A DNA stretch of 64,000 nucleotides from Cryptomeria japonica (lineage: Eukaryota > Streptophyta > Pinopsida > Cupressales > Cupressaceae): the NCBI RefSeq assembly GCF_030272615.1, contig NC_081409.1, positions 240,950,332-241,014,331 of the forward strand, read 5' to 3'. A model generated the notes under the pieces. It was not told the DNA's origin. It made no database searches and saw only the letters and a list, made by a program, of their open reading frames with translations. Below, piece after piece: positions 1-11,600 of the stretch (position 1 is the first letter of the stretch; each line of letters begins with the position of its first letter). Both the position numbers and the translations under genes were made by a program.

Positions 1-366
1 CTTTCCCCGGAAGAGGAAGATGAGAAGAGGTTTCTAATTCAGGAGCTTCTGGCCTCTATGGATGAGGAAGAAAATAATGAGAATAGGGTAGGAGATATTA
101 CCCCTCTCCCTGTCAATGACTACACAGCAGCTCAGTCCCAGCTGGGAGAGGATGACGGAGAAGGAGTGATAGTTCCCCAGCAAACCTTAGGAATAACAAA
201 CATATATGACGGGAAAAACTTTCCTGACTGCGCTAGAGAAGCTAAAAGTAGAGGCATAAAATCTTTGAGCGAATTAAGGTTGCAGGATGGAAATGCAAAA
301 GACCAAGGCAAATTAACTGCCTTCTTTGATGCTGGGAAGGGGAAGGGCCTTCCCACAGTCCAATGA
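1..366 (+). CDS. LINE-1 ORF1, C-terminal part
   Basis: The frame is open from the first base of the window (the codons before the ATG at 58 read LSPEEEDEKRF...) to the TGA at 364-366, so the apparent start at 58 is only an internal Met. The fragment is acidic and hydrophilic, as expected for the tail of a plant L1 ORF1 RNA-binding protein. The RNA-binding (DUF4283-like) and zinc-knuckle regions would lie upstream. Its stop overlaps the ORF2 start as ATGA. The identity rests on position rather than on a visible domain. Confidence 0.7.
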   Translation, partial: LSPEEEDEKRFLIQELLASMDEEENNENRVGDITPLPVNDYTAAQSQLGEDDGEGVIVPQQTLGITNIYDGKNFPDCAREAKSRGIKSLSELRLQDGNAKDQGKLTAFFDAGKGKGLPTVQ

Positions 367-3300
367 AAATCTCTTCGTGGAATGTTAGGGGCATGAATGC
401 CCCTAACAAACAGCGTCTAATTAGACACAACATCATAAAATGGAAACATGACATCGTTCTCCTTCAAGAAACTAAATTAGCCCAGGTAGAAGCTGAGGCT
501 TTTAAAAGGAAATTAGGTCTTCTTAGCTGTGAATTTGTGGAAGCCAGGGGTGCCTCTGGTGGATTAGGTATCATTTGGAATCCGCGTAGTATATTATTTT
601 GCCCAATAGCAGGAAACAGAAACTGGCTATTGGGAAAGGTAATAAGCAAACTCAGCAAGCTCTCATTTACCCTAATAAACATCTATGGCCCGATTCCAGA
701 TGCTGGGAAATGCAAAGTTTGGTCGAAAATCTCGTTTATGATGGGACTAGATCCCTCTTCCCCTGTTATTCTAGGAGGGGACTTCAACGCTATCCTAAAT
801 TTATCAGAAAAAAAGGGTGGTATTCGCAGGGAACCGCAGTCCTTAAAAGACTTTAGAGAGTGGGTAGCTCATAACAATCTGATTGATATAGAAACCAGTA
901 ATGGAGTGTATACCTGGTACAATAGAAGATCAGGCTTTACACAAATCGCTGAGAGATTAGATAGATTTCTTTTTAGAGGGAATCTGAGCGATCTAGCGGT
1001 TAACCTCTCAGCTTCGTTACTCCCATCTTCAGGATCTGATCACTATCCTGTCATCCTCAATATTGAGGGAGAGGCTACACCGAGGTGCTGCCCCTTTAAG
1101 TTTGAAAAAATGTGGATGCAAAATCCGGATTTCTATGATCTCGTAGCCAGGTGGTGGTCTGAGGTTAATTTTCAGGGATCAAAAATGTTTTGCCTCGTAA
1201 ATAAACTAAAACATCTTAAAAGCAAGTTACTGAAATGGAATAATGAAGTCTTCGGTAACATTTTTGAAACCAAAATTTCATTAGAAAAAGAAATCGCAGA
1301 CCTAAATGAAAAAGTGTTTAGACTAGGAATGGATCAGGATAGCTTCCTCAAAGAAAAGGAGCTCCTCGAAAAATATGAGGAAATGTTAACAAAAGAAGAA
1401 ATTTTTTGGAAACAGAAATCTAGAGAGAATTGGCTTCAAAATGGGGATAGGAATACTAAGTTCTTCCACAACAGTACAAAAAATAGGAGGAACACCAATA
1501 GTATTCACAAGATCATGAGTAATAATGGTATACTTCTGGAAGATCAAAAGGACATAACTACAGAAGCGGTGAACCATTTCAAAACCCTATTCAGTTTGGA
1601 ATCTTCCCCTAAAGATGCCAATTTAACTTTGCTTAGGAATATTCCTAAGATCGTAACTGAAAAGCAAAACAAAGCGCTTAGCAACAAATTTTCAGAATCA
1701 GAAGTAAAATTAGCATTGGGGCAACTTAACCCTAATAAAGCACCCGGCCCCGATGGTTTTCCAGTTTGCTTTTTTCAAAAATGCTGGCACATTATTGGTA
1801 AGGAGGTGGTGGAAGCATTGGAAGCTGTTAGAAACTCTGGAAGTATTTTAAGGGAGATCAACAATACTTTCATTACTTTGATTCCTAAGAAGGAGGAATC
1901 AAGAAACTTTGATGACTTCCGACCTATTTCCTTATGTAACACAATCTACAAGCTTTTTACAAAAATTTTAGCGAATAGATTGAAGGGCATTCTCCCTTGC
2001 ATAATTTCAGAGGAACAGACCGGATTCGTTCCAGGTAGATCTATCTTTGATGGCATTATTGTTGCTCAAGAAGTCATGCACTCGTTACAACAAAATCGTT
2101 CAGCTGCTATGATGATCAAATTAGACATCAAGAAGGCATATGATAAAGTCGATTGGAGATTTTTGTGTAAATGTTTAGAATCCTTTGGTTTTTCTAAACA
2201 ATGGATCAATTTAATATTCGAATGCATCTCATCTCCCAGGGTGTCATTACTTATTAATGGTTCCCCTGCAGGCTTCTTCCAGATATCTAGAGGGATTAGA
2301 CAAGGAGATCCTTTATCCCCCTTCTTATTTATCATAATGGCAGAGGGCCTTGGGAGAATCATTTCTTGTGCTCGTATGAATCAGATTATTAAAGGTATTA
2401 AAATCACTAATGGAATGGAGGCCATTACTCACCAGCAGTTTGCTGATGACACAATGCTGATGGGATGTGCGAATAGGACGGAAGTCATGACTTTCAAAAG
2501 GATTCTTGACATTTATGCATTAGCTTCTGGTCAGGAAGTGAACAAGAATAAATCGGAAATCTTCTTCTTCAATACTTCGCAAAACATAGAGACAGATATT
2601 TGTAATATTTTTGGGTTTGATAGGGGGAAACTTCCTTGTAAATATTTAGGGATACCGATGGATAAGGGAAACAATATTATTTCATTATGGAGAGGTATCC
2701 TTGATAAGATGGATCTCAGGTTGAATTCTTGGAAGAACAAATGCCTCTCTTCGGCTGGGAGGATTACATTACTTAAAGCTGTTTTGGCGGCTATTCCGAT
2801 AAATCAAATGTCCTGCCAGCAATTACCTAAAGGAGCTCAGCTAGAAATGGTAAAAAAGATGAGGAAGTTCTTTTGGAATATGGATTCAGACAAAAAGAAA
2901 TTCGCATTAATTTCTTGGGATAAAATTAGCCAACCTATCAGTTTAGGGGGAGTTGGCATCAAAGATTTGGGGGTACAAAACATGGCTCTGGGGGCAAAGT
3001 TAGTCTGGAAAATGTACTTGGAACCAAATCTTAAATGGGTAAGGATCCTCAAAGCTAAATATCTTACTCACTCCAACCCTGATAGCATATTGAGGACGGA
3101 AATATTACCCAAGGGATCCAAAGTTTGGAATTTTATGATAGAATGTAGAAAGGTGATCAGGGATTATCTAACTTGGGATATTGCGGAAGGATCTGAGGCA
3201 CTGTTCTGGGAAGACTCTTGGGGGGGCTATCCAGCCTTAGACAAAATAGGTATAAGCGAAGAAGGTATAGAACATTGCAAATCTATCAGGGGTAGGTTTG

Positions 3301-4565
3301 TTAAGGATTATATCAAGCTCATTTCTTTGGGTTGGGAATGGAAACCCCTTGATGAGATGAACTTGTCAAATGTAGACAAGGAGATCCTCTGGAATAATTT
3401 GAGGCATAGGCATATATCATTACATAGTGGGAAAGATAGGATAATATGGGCAGGTAGCTCTTCAGGCATTTACAAAGCCAAAGAAGGATACTCACTTTTA
3501 AAACTCAGTCGAGCTGCAACCAATCCTAATATACCGATTAGCCTATGCTGGAATAACGTTGGTCTTCCCAAAGCTGGTATCTTCTCATGGGAAGCTTTCC
3601 AAAAAAGAATTCTTACCTCAGACTGGTTCTCAAAATTAGGATTCCTGGGACCATCGAGATGTCCTCTATGCGAATCAGAGGAAGAAAATGCGGATCACCT
3701 GCTTCTCAATTGCAGTTTCAGTCAGAGATGTTGGGATTGGCTTTGCTCAAGCCTTGGATGGCTGACAGCGAGACCTAGGGACATTTCAGAATGGCTGATT
3801 AGCTGGCAACCTCCTCACACAAAGGATATATATCACTTAGTGTGGTCAATTTCCCCGGCAATCCTCATATGGGAAATATGGAAGGAGAGAAACAAGCGGA
3901 TCTTCAAAGAATCAAAATTGAGGGTAGAATCCCTTCTAAATAAGATCGAAGCAACAATTGTGGAAAAAATTAATAATAAACTTAGACATACACAGGAAAA
4001 GTCTATTAACTTAACCAGATGGGATGAGGTTCTTCGATCTAAATGGTTGGGTTTGATAATTCCCCCGTTTATTGGGAAGGGTGGGAAACAGGCTGAGTTA
4101 GATAGGAAGCTAACAAAATGGGCTCCCCCCCGAAAGGGCTGGGCTAAGCTAAAATTTGATGGCGCTTCCCGTGGGAACCCTGGTGTAGCAGGTATTGGGT
4201 GTGCTATTCATCAAGATAACGGAGATCTAATAGCTAGCATTAATAAGCCCATAGGTATGGCTTCAAATAACATGGCTGAGTTTTCAGCGTTGCGGGAGGG
4301 ACTGATTATAGCTAAATCACTCAAGATTAAATATTTGGAAATTGAAGGTGATTCGACATTAACTATAAATGCAGTCAGGACTAGGGAAGTGTCTAACTGG
4401 AGATTGAAAGCAGAATTAAAAAGAATTCTGGATTTGATCAAATACTTTGAGGAAACTTCAGTTAAACATATTTATAGGGAAGGTAATTCTATAGCAGACA
4501 AGTTAGCAAATTTAGGGGCAGATGGTAATTTGTCTGTCTTTAGGAAGGATACTCCCTCGGATTAA
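363..4565 (+). CDS. LINE-1 ORF2: endonuclease / reverse transcriptase / zf-RVT / RNase H, intact
   Basis: This 1400-residue polyprotein carries the enzymes for target-primed reverse transcription. Residues about 1-230 are an APE-type endonuclease (SSWNVRG at the start, [25 protein letters not shown] at the end). Residues about 450-800 are the reverse transcriptase, with [55 protein letters not shown] and the catalytic FADD box. A zf-RVT Cys/His segment ([18 protein letters not shown]) lies near residues 1100-1120. The C-terminus is an RNase H with [25 protein letters not shown] and SIADKLAN, giving the four expected acidic residues. There are no stops or frameshifts. The start ATG overlaps the ORF1 stop. 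The length is normal for RNase H-bearing plant L1s. Confidence 0.95.
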   Translation: MKISSWNVRGMNAPNKQRLIRHNIIKWKHDIVLLQETKLAQVEAEAFKRKLGLLSCEFVEARGASGGLGIIWNPRSILFCPIAGNRNWLLGKVISKLSKLSFTLINIYGPIPDAGKCKVWSKISFMMGLDPSSPVILGGDFNAILNLSEKKGGIRREPQSLKDFREWVAHNNLIDIETSNGVYTWYNRRSGFTQIAERLDRFLFRGNLSDLAVNLSASLLPSSGSDHYPVILNIEGEATPRCCPFKFEKMWMQNPDFYDLVARWWSEVNFQGSKMFCLVNKLKHLKSKLLKWNNEVFGNIFETKISLEKEIADLNEKVFRLGMDQDSFLKEKELLEKYEEMLTKEEIFWKQKSRENWLQNGDRNTKFFHNSTKNRRNTNSIHKIMSNNGILLEDQKDITTEAVNHFKTLFSLESSPKDANLTLLRNIPKIVTEKQNKALSNKFSESEVKLALGQLNPNKAPGPDGFPVCFFQKCWHIIGKEVVEALEAVRNSGSILREINNTFITLIPKKEESRNFDDFRPISLCNTIYKLFTKILANRLKGILPCIISEEQTGFVPGRSIFDGIIVAQEVMHSLQQNRSAAMMIKLDIKKAYDKVDWRFLCKCLESFGFSKQWINLIFECISSPRVSLLINGSPAGFFQISRGIRQGDPLSPFLFIIMAEGLGRIISCARMNQIIKGIKITNGMEAITHQQFADDTMLMGCANRTEVMTFKRILDIYALASGQEVNKNKSEIFFFNTSQNIETDICNIFGFDRGKLPCKYLGIPMDKGNNIISLWRGILDKMDLRLNSWKNKCLSSAGRITLLKAVLAAIPINQMSCQQLPKGAQLEMVKKMRKFFWNMDSDKKKFALISWDKISQPISLGGVGIKDLGVQNMALGAKLVWKMYLEPNLKWVRILKAKYLTHSNPDSILRTEILPKGSKVWNFMIECRKVIRDYLTWDIAEGSEALFWEDSWGGYPALDKIGISEEGIEHCKSIRGRFVKDYIKLISLGWEWKPLDEMNLSNVDKEILWNNLRHRHISLHSGKDRIIWAGSSSGIYKAKEGYSLLKLSRAATNPNIPISLCWNNVGLPKAGIFSWEAFQKRILTSDWFSKLGFLGPSRCPLCESEEENADHLLLNCSFSQRCWDWLCSSLGWLTARPRDISEWLISWQPPHTKDIYHLVWSISPAILIWEIWKERNKRIFKESKLRVESLLNKIEATIVEKINNKLRHTQEKSINLTRWDEVLRSKWLGLIIPPFIGKGGKQAELDRKLTKWAPPRKGWAKLKFDGASRGNPGVAGIGCAIHQDNGDLIASINKPIGMASNNMAEFSALREGLIIAKSLKIKYLEIEGDSTLTINAVRTREVSNWRLKAELKRILDLIKYFEETSVKHIYREGNSIADKLANLGADGNLSVFRKDTPSD

Positions 4566-4696
4566 TACTTTGGCGTTGGCCATGTCAACAGCTCATATCA
4601 CTCCTCTCCAAGTCCTCTCCTTGGCCCTCATGTATAAATTCTAGGATATGCGGTCACCGTTTCCTTATAACAGCATTTTGGTATACTAAGTTTCAG

Positions 4697-5250
<554 letters not shown>

Positions 5251-6115
5251 GTATGTGTATATGTGTACAAAAAGGTATTCATTGATATCCTTATTCGAAC
5301 CTTCATATATGCTTGTATTAATCTCTCCTCACCTGACCTCGTGTGTGGGTGAAAGGGGTGTTTCAGGAGTGTTGAAAGGAGATTGGTAGATGTCGGGTAT
5401 TCCTGTTCTGGCTCATGCAGGTCTCCCCTCCAATGCAAGTTATCTGTGTTTAGACTGTCCTGGGCAGCGAGGGGATTGACTTCAATATGGCATATATGAT
5501 GTCTTCTATTGACAATTAGAGTCTGCCAGGCTATGTGTATTCATGCTAAGGTTACTGGCTTTTTGCATTCTGATATTCTTGATTCATTGCATCGGATAGT
5601 GATTGATTTTAGCCCTGTGTTAAATAGGGGACAGATAGCACTGGTTTTTGTTACGATGATTGTGGTACAGCAGTGGATTCTATAGAGTATCATAGTATTG
5701 GACTTATCTTGGTTTTTAGTTACCCCTTCTCTATCGGGTGGGGTTCATTCGGGTTATTATAATCTACTGAGAAATGGATGGAATGTTTTTTTTTAGTGGT
5801 TTTGTGGAGGGAAGTAGAGGTCAGTCCAGGCTTAAGCATTGATTCAGATTTGTAGAAGGTTCTATTGGATTAGACTCTGTACAGGTCCTTTGCTCTTTTG
5901 TTGTTTCACTCCTATCTCCAGGCATATATATTTCTGTGTGCATTTGTATATATTCATGATCCTGGCAGACTCTATGATAATCTCGCATATTGACATTTAA
6001 ATGTACATACATATGCATATGAATTTATTTATGTTATGGAGTATCAGATGTCTGTTGTGTTAAAAGTAATTAAGGAACTGTTAGAAATTGATCCTTTCCA
6101 TTAGTGTAGGCAGAA

Positions 6116-6192
6116 TTGTAGCCTGGATAATCTCTTAAATTGAAACCTAAAAGGTTAAGATGGTTTCAAGCTAAGGGATATCCAGGCTACAA
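6116..6192. other. Long imperfect inverted repeat (hairpin) in the LINE-1 3' UTR
   Basis: The arms at 6116-6147 and 6162-6192 both read TTGTAGCCTGGATA... and end in TTGAAACC when the second is reverse-complemented. They differ at only a few positions and have a loop of about 14 bases. As RNA this would be a strong stem of about 30 bp. Its function is unknown; it could be a remnant of a small palindromic element. Confidence 0.75.
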
Positions 6193-6504
6193 TCCTCTTA
6201 CATAAAATAGAAAAGATGTTATTATTCATTGAATGATTGTTACAAATTATCTTGTTTACTATGCTACTAACAGTCTGGCAAAGTGAGTTGCAATAAGGTT
6301 TTGCAGATTCGGGATACAGGACATAAGTTAAAGCTCGAAGTATTAGTGGATTCGCCATATTTGTGAAGATGGATCCAACTAGAAAGTGTTGCAAGATTTT
6401 ATGTACAAAAAGAAACTAAAATTTCTTAATAAGACAGCCACCATCCTCAGATGAGGAATTGTAAAAATTTACAGTTGTTTTTGTTATCTGATCCCATAAG
6501 GGAT

Positions 6505-6636
6505 CTGGGCTAGACCGGAGGTTTTCTTATCTCCATTCTTTCCTACCGATGCCCACACTGAATGGAGATGTAATAATTTTATAAAAGAAATAAAATTTGG
6601 CTTCGGCCTTTTATCGATCAAAAAAAAAAAAAAAAA
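6505..6636 (+). other. Conserved LINE 3'-terminal domain with GGC-TTCG-GCC hairpin and poly(A)
   Basis: The block contains GACCGGAGGTTTTCTT, TGCCCACACTGAAT and a small GGC-TTCG-GCC stem-loop (6599-6608), then TTTTATCGATC and 17 A's. LINE-4 ends with the same pieces in the same order on the minus strand (59457-59322). Terminal stem-loops before poly(A) are known in plant L1s and are thought to be recognised by the reverse transcriptase; that role is inferred here. Confidence 0.75.
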
Positions 6637-7216
6637 TTAATATAAATATTTATCTTTTTGTGAAATTTAGTTTATTTTGATTATAAATTAAAGAATATTT
6701 TAAATATAATACATATTTTAAAAAATATATATATATATATATATTGTTTATAGGTTAACTTAAAAGAACTACCTATTACAACAAATAATGAAGTTAAAAT
6801 TTAAGCACTTAAAGAAGGTAAATAATTTTAAAATGCTCCGAAAACCTAAGATTATGCGTTGTTCCGAGAAACCTGCCTAATTTTAAAATGCTCTGAAAAC
6901 CTAAGATTATGCGTTGTTCTGAGAAACCCGCCTATAAGAGGCAAAATGATATTAGCCAATCGTTTGCAACAAAAATAATTTTTGTAAATTATAATGTTAA
7001 CAAATGTGCATCTATGCTATAAAATAAATTTAAAAAATTTAAAGAAAGAAAAATAATTGCTTTTCATTAGTCTAAATAAATTTTTTTAATAACCATATAA
7101 GCACAACAAATGAATTTTCATTACAATAGTATTGTCTAAGGGCACTAATAAGACGACAACACAAAGTATTTAATTAAAAGTTATAACTTTTTGAACGTCA
7201 CGTTTCATTAAAAAAA
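6637..7216. other. AT-rich spacer without genes
   Basis: The sequence is low-complexity and AT-rich. I see no coding frame, only a tandem pair of 55-bp units at 6823-6932. Confidence 0.7.
6823..6932. repeat. Two tandem 55-bp units
   Basis: Units 6823-6877 and 6878-6932 both start TAATTTTAAAATGCTC and share CTAAGATTATGCGTTGTTC. They differ at four C/T positions. It is a simple local duplication. Confidence 0.9.
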
Positions 7217-7730
7217 TTATATAAGAGCAAGTGAAAAATCAAGGTAAATGCATAACTTTCAAGATAATTATTCCAAAGAGCATATAATTAGAATGTAAAT
7301 TAAACATTTATTACACAAATACTAAATAAAATAGTTATTAGTAAAAGTTAAAAATATATTGGTATATAATGTAAATTAAATAGTTTTTTTTCTTTTTTTT
7401 TTGAACTTGGGTCTCCACAGTGAGAACCCAATGTTTTAACCAGTTAAGCTCAACCCCTTGGACATGTAAATTAAATAGTTATTCAGTAATACATTAGTAA
7501 AAAATAGTAAATAAAAGTAATTAGAAAATAATGTAAACAGTAAATAAACTGGTTATTAGTAAATAAAATTTATGTATCGATGTCTATAATTTTATATTTA
7601 TTATTTGTGTAGTTAAGTTTGTTAATTTTTTTTATTTTAAAAGATATGGTTTTATGCAATATTGGTTTTCTTATGTCAAATATATTCTACTATAACTATT
7701 CAACTCGAACAATCAAAACAAACATATATA
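7217..7730. repeat. Tandem duplication, copy 1 (carries the tRNA-derived insertion)
   Basis: It shares collinear sequence with copy 2 (7731-7963, resuming at 12727-12852). Shared landmarks include GCAAGTGAAAAATCAA, TTATTACACAAATACTAAAT, ATGTAAATTAAATAGTTATT and the end CAAAACAAACATATA. Unlike copy 2 it is not interrupted by LINE-2, but it does contain the 80-bp tRNA-derived insertion. Confidence 0.85.
7384..7463 (-). mobile_element. Short tRNA-derived retrosequence (mini-SINE) with 15-bp target duplication
   Basis: On the minus strand the 80-bp insert starts GTCCAAGGGGTTGAGC and continues through a box A-like TGAGCTTAACTGG and a GTTCAA box B-like core. It then goes directly into an A-rich tail (the T-rich run at 7384-7402 on the plus strand). 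It is flanked by ATGTAAATTAAATAG at 7369-7383 and 7464-7478. Copy 2 of the tandem duplication has only one ATGTAAATTAAATAG (7826-7840), so the boundaries are fixed by an empty site. It is very short for a SINE: a tRNA 5' part to the T-loop plus tail, with no unrelated body. Confidence 0.85.
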
Positions 7731-7963
7731 AATAGCAAGTGAAAAATCAATGTAAATTAAAAATTTATTACACAAATACTAAATAAAATAGTTATGAATG
7801 AAAGTTAAAAATAAATAGGTATAGCATGTAAATTAAATAGTTATTAGGTAATACATTGGTAAAAAAATAGTGAATAAAATAGTGATTAGAAAAGAATGTA
7901 AATAGTAAATAAAATTGCTATTAGTAAATAAAATTTAGATATCCCTATCTATAATTTTATATT
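7731..7963. repeat. Tandem duplication, copy 2, left part (interrupted by LINE-2)
   Basis: It is homologous to the first half of copy 1 without the tRNA-derived insertion. The empty target ATGTAAATTAAATAG is at 7826-7840. The copy breaks at TATAATTTTATATT (7950-7963), and the rest resumes at 12727. Confidence 0.85.
7950..7963 (+). repeat. LINE-2 left target-site duplication
   Basis: TATAATTTTATATT is identical to 12713-12726. In copy 1 of the tandem duplication the same word is followed directly by TATTATTTGTG, as it would be before insertion. Confidence 0.85.
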
Positions 7964-8000
7964 GGAAGACAACGTTGCTAGGCATGGGTGATTTCTCTTT

Positions 8001-8035
8001 GAGCATGGGCTAGAGCCCATGCCCTAGCCATGCTC
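8001..8035. other. Hairpin near the LINE-2 5' end
   Basis: GAGCATGG-CTAG and CTAG-CCATGCTC pair with one bulged G and a short GC-rich loop. It lies 38 bp from the mapped 5' end. Whether it belongs to a promoter or leader structure is unknown. Confidence 0.6.
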
Positions 8036-8211
8036 CTCTTGTTTCTATTGTTGTGCACTTCTTATGTTGTGCGTGGATTGGGGTGTGGGGTTTTTTCAGT
8101 TCGAGGTTGGGTGTTTCGCTGTGGTTGGGGGGTGAGTGGTGAAGCTACTAGCGGTTTGTTGGGTGGCTCTCCCATTTCTCTTTTTTTGGTACTTAGTCTT
8201 TTCTTGGGGTT

Positions 8212-8454
8212 GTGGTTTCATTGTTGTGTGTTGTTTGTGGGTTTGGTGGTTTCTATTGGTCCTTGGGTATTAAAGGCTTTTTGTCTTCTATGTCTATGAA
8301 GAAATGGGTTATTCCCCTGAATTTGGATGTTTCAGATACTTCTTTGTCTGTGCATACAAATATTTTGGATCATCTATCTAAAATTCCATCTAGAGATGTC
8401 TCTTCAACTTCAAAAGATGTCCCTAGAATCAATAAATTGAATAGGTGTTTGTAA
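8212..8454 (+). pseudogene. LINE-2 ORF1 remnant
   Basis: An 80-codon open frame upstream of the endonuclease remnant is in the position of L1 ORF1. The readable part (MKKWVIPLNLDVSDTSLS and on) shows no domain I can name, and no zinc knuckle is visible. A normal plant L1 ORF1 is several times longer, so a large part is missing. Confidence 0.4.
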
Positions 8455-8694
8455 AGATGCCAAGACCATCCTATCTTGGTGGTTCAACCAGAGATGGTTT
8501 CTAAAGATATTTCTTATTGGTGTAAGCATACCCTGATTTGTAAATTTATGGGGCTTTTACTCTCTTTACCTGCTTTGGAATCATGGGCTTGGCGGAATTG
8601 GAACCCGAAAGGTATATGGAGATAATGATGATAGCAAATAACTATTTTTTGGTTGTTTTCTCATGTATAGTAGATATAAATAGGGCTTTCAAAG

Positions 8695-11600
8695 GTGGCC
8701 CTTATTTTTTCAATTAGTTTGGGATTTTCATCAAATCCTAGCATGTGGGTTTTAACTATGTTGAAGAGATCCCATCGAAGGTGCCAATTTGGGTATGCTT
8801 GCCAAGGCTTCCTCTGGAATTTTGGAGGAGCGATATCCTTCTTTCAATTGCACTCTTATTGGGAAAACATATTGGCTCTACTCGTCAAACTCTTGAATGT
8901 AATTGATGCTAAGCCTAATAATGGTATTTTCACTTGGAACAACATAAGGCCTAGGGAAGATGTCATTTCTGAGCAGCTTGATAGATTCCTTGTCTCATGC
9001 TATTGGATGAGTGATAGATGGAGTACTTGCTCTAAGATTTTGGATTGTAGAGGTTCGGATCATTGGCCAATCAAGCTTTAAACAACTTCTTTCAAAGTTC
9101 TAAAGAACCCATCTTTTAAGTTTCAAGTTATGTGGTTATGAGACCTTTCTCTTTAGGGTTTGGTGGCTAATTGGTGGTTTGAAGGTAAGTTGACTCATGG
9201 AAGGGCCATGTACACCTTTGTCAAAATATTGCAATATATGAAATATAGGTTTAAACACTAGAATAAACAATGTTTTAGAAATCTTCACTATAACAGATTG
9301 ACGACTAAACCTAAACTTGATGATATTACTCACTGAATCCGAGATCAAGGCCTTTGCTTGGATTTGAGTAGGGAGGAATCCTTGAGTGTTAAGGATTTGG
9401 AGGAATGGGAACTTCGTGAAGAGATTTTATGGAAGCAAAAATGTTGAATTGATTGGCTTCAAGAAGGGGATAGGTGATATTTCTCAGGAAGCTTCACAAT
9501 ATTTCTCTACTCTTTTTACTAAAGACTCCTCCCTGTAGATGAGAATGAAAGGGTCATTTTTAGTTGCATCCCTCCTTTAGTCTCTAGTGAAATGAATGAG
9601 GCTCTCACTCATCCTATCTCTATTCAGGAGGTTGAGGATGCAGTGTGTCACATGAAGAAAGGCAAAGCTCCAAGTCCTGATGGCTTTCTTATTGATTTCT
9701 TTCAAGAGTTCTAGGAGATTATCAAGTTGGACTTGTTGGAGGTGGTACGAGAGTCACATAGAAATAAGAAGATGTTAAAAGCTTTGAATGCTACTTTTCT
9801 AGCTCTTATTCCTAAGGAGGGTGTAAATAGTCTAAACCAATTTAGACCCATTGCTCTCTGTAACGTGGTTTACAAAATTATCACTAAATTGATGGCAGAT
9901 AGACTTAAACTATGACTTAAGGCTTTTATTTCTGAGGAACAAGGCGGCTTTGTTGCCGGAAGACATATGGCAACTTTGTTGTTGGTGGCTTTGTTGCTAG
10001 CAGACAACTTATTGATGGAACTCTGATTGCTACTAAGGCAATTCACTCTAAGGCAACTTGTAAAGAGAAAGCTATGTTCATCAAACTTGATATGGCTAAA
10101 GCTCATGATAGGGTCAAGTGGACCTTTCTCCAGAACATTCTTATGGATTTTGGATTTAATGTGGAATGGGTGAATTGGGTCATAAGTTGTGTCTCTTCTA
10201 CCTCTTCTATGTGTTGATTAATGGTGAATCTTTTGAAATTTTTAGTGCCTCTAGGGGTGTTCAGTAGGGGGACCCTCTCTCTCCTTACTTATTTATCATT
10301 ACGGTTGAAGGGCTGAGAAGATTTATTAAATCCTGAGTGAGACAAGGTTTGATTCATAGATGGAGCTTGAGTGAGAGTTTGCCTCCTTATTATCACCTCC
10401 AATTTGTTGAAGATACTACTTTATTGGGGTTGGCTAGAATTGAAGAGGCTATTATGTTTAGGAGAACTTTGGATATTTATTTGGCCACCTCGAGGCAAAA
10501 AATTAATGAGGCTAAATCTTCTATTTTATTTTTTAATACTCCTCGTCTGATTTAAAATAGGATTGCTCAAATTTTAATATTTCAAATTGGTTCCTTGCCT
10601 CTGGTTTATCTTAGAATTCCTCTTGGTGTTGGATCTCAATGCAACGAGTTTTGGCAAGAGATTTTGGCTAAGTTTCATAAGAGGGTTGGCCACTAGACCT
10701 ATAGATGGATTTTATCAGTTGGTAGGGTGACTGTGCTGAAGTCGGTGGTGGAGGCTCTCCCTATTTATAGATATTTTGTGCAGATTGCCCCTTCTAGCTT
10801 TATTAGAGAATTTGAGGCTCTCTCTCATTAGTTCCTTTAATCTGGTAATTTTATTTCCTCAAAATGGAGCTTGGTTAGATGGGTCTCTATTTGTAGACCC
10901 AAGCAGGAGGGTGGTCTTGGGCTTTGTTCTCTTGGTTTGACTATTCAAGCTTTATCAGCTAAATTATACTAGCAGTGGTGTACTTCCCAGGATCGGGATT
11001 GGTCTATAATTCTTACTCATAAGTACCTCAGGGGGGTTGATAGCATGGATGTCCCTCGATGTAGCCTTGTGTGGAAAGCTTCCATGATTTGGAACACTCT
11101 CAAGCGTGGGGCTAAGCTCCTTAAGGAGGGATTTTTTTGGATTTGTAATAGAGGTGCAGATACTCTTTTTTGGTAGGACTCTTGGGATGGTCACCCCCCC
11201 TATTATCTCTCAATTTCTTCATCTTCGGTCCCTTTGCAACATCTTCATTGTGGCTGGTTGGATTAAGGTTTATAATTTCAAAATCATTAAGATCAAAGGT
11301 CAGATAGAAGTCACCTATTGGAAGGATCTTACGGAATGGCCGCCTAGGGGTACTATTGAGGATTGTCAAGAGATAGATAGGATCTTTGCTAGCAGGGTTT
11401 GTAGCTCTCTTAGGGGAAGAGATGTTTTGGCTTGGGGCCCTGATTCAAAAGGAAAATTTTCAATTGTCTTGGGGTATTTAGCGTTGGACAAGAAGTTGCA
11501 CGGCCAGGTTGGTGTGCCTTGGTGGAAGCATGTTTGGAATATTTTTTCTTCCTTTGTCTTTTTACTCAAAATAAATGCCTCACTTGGGAGAATTAGTGAA

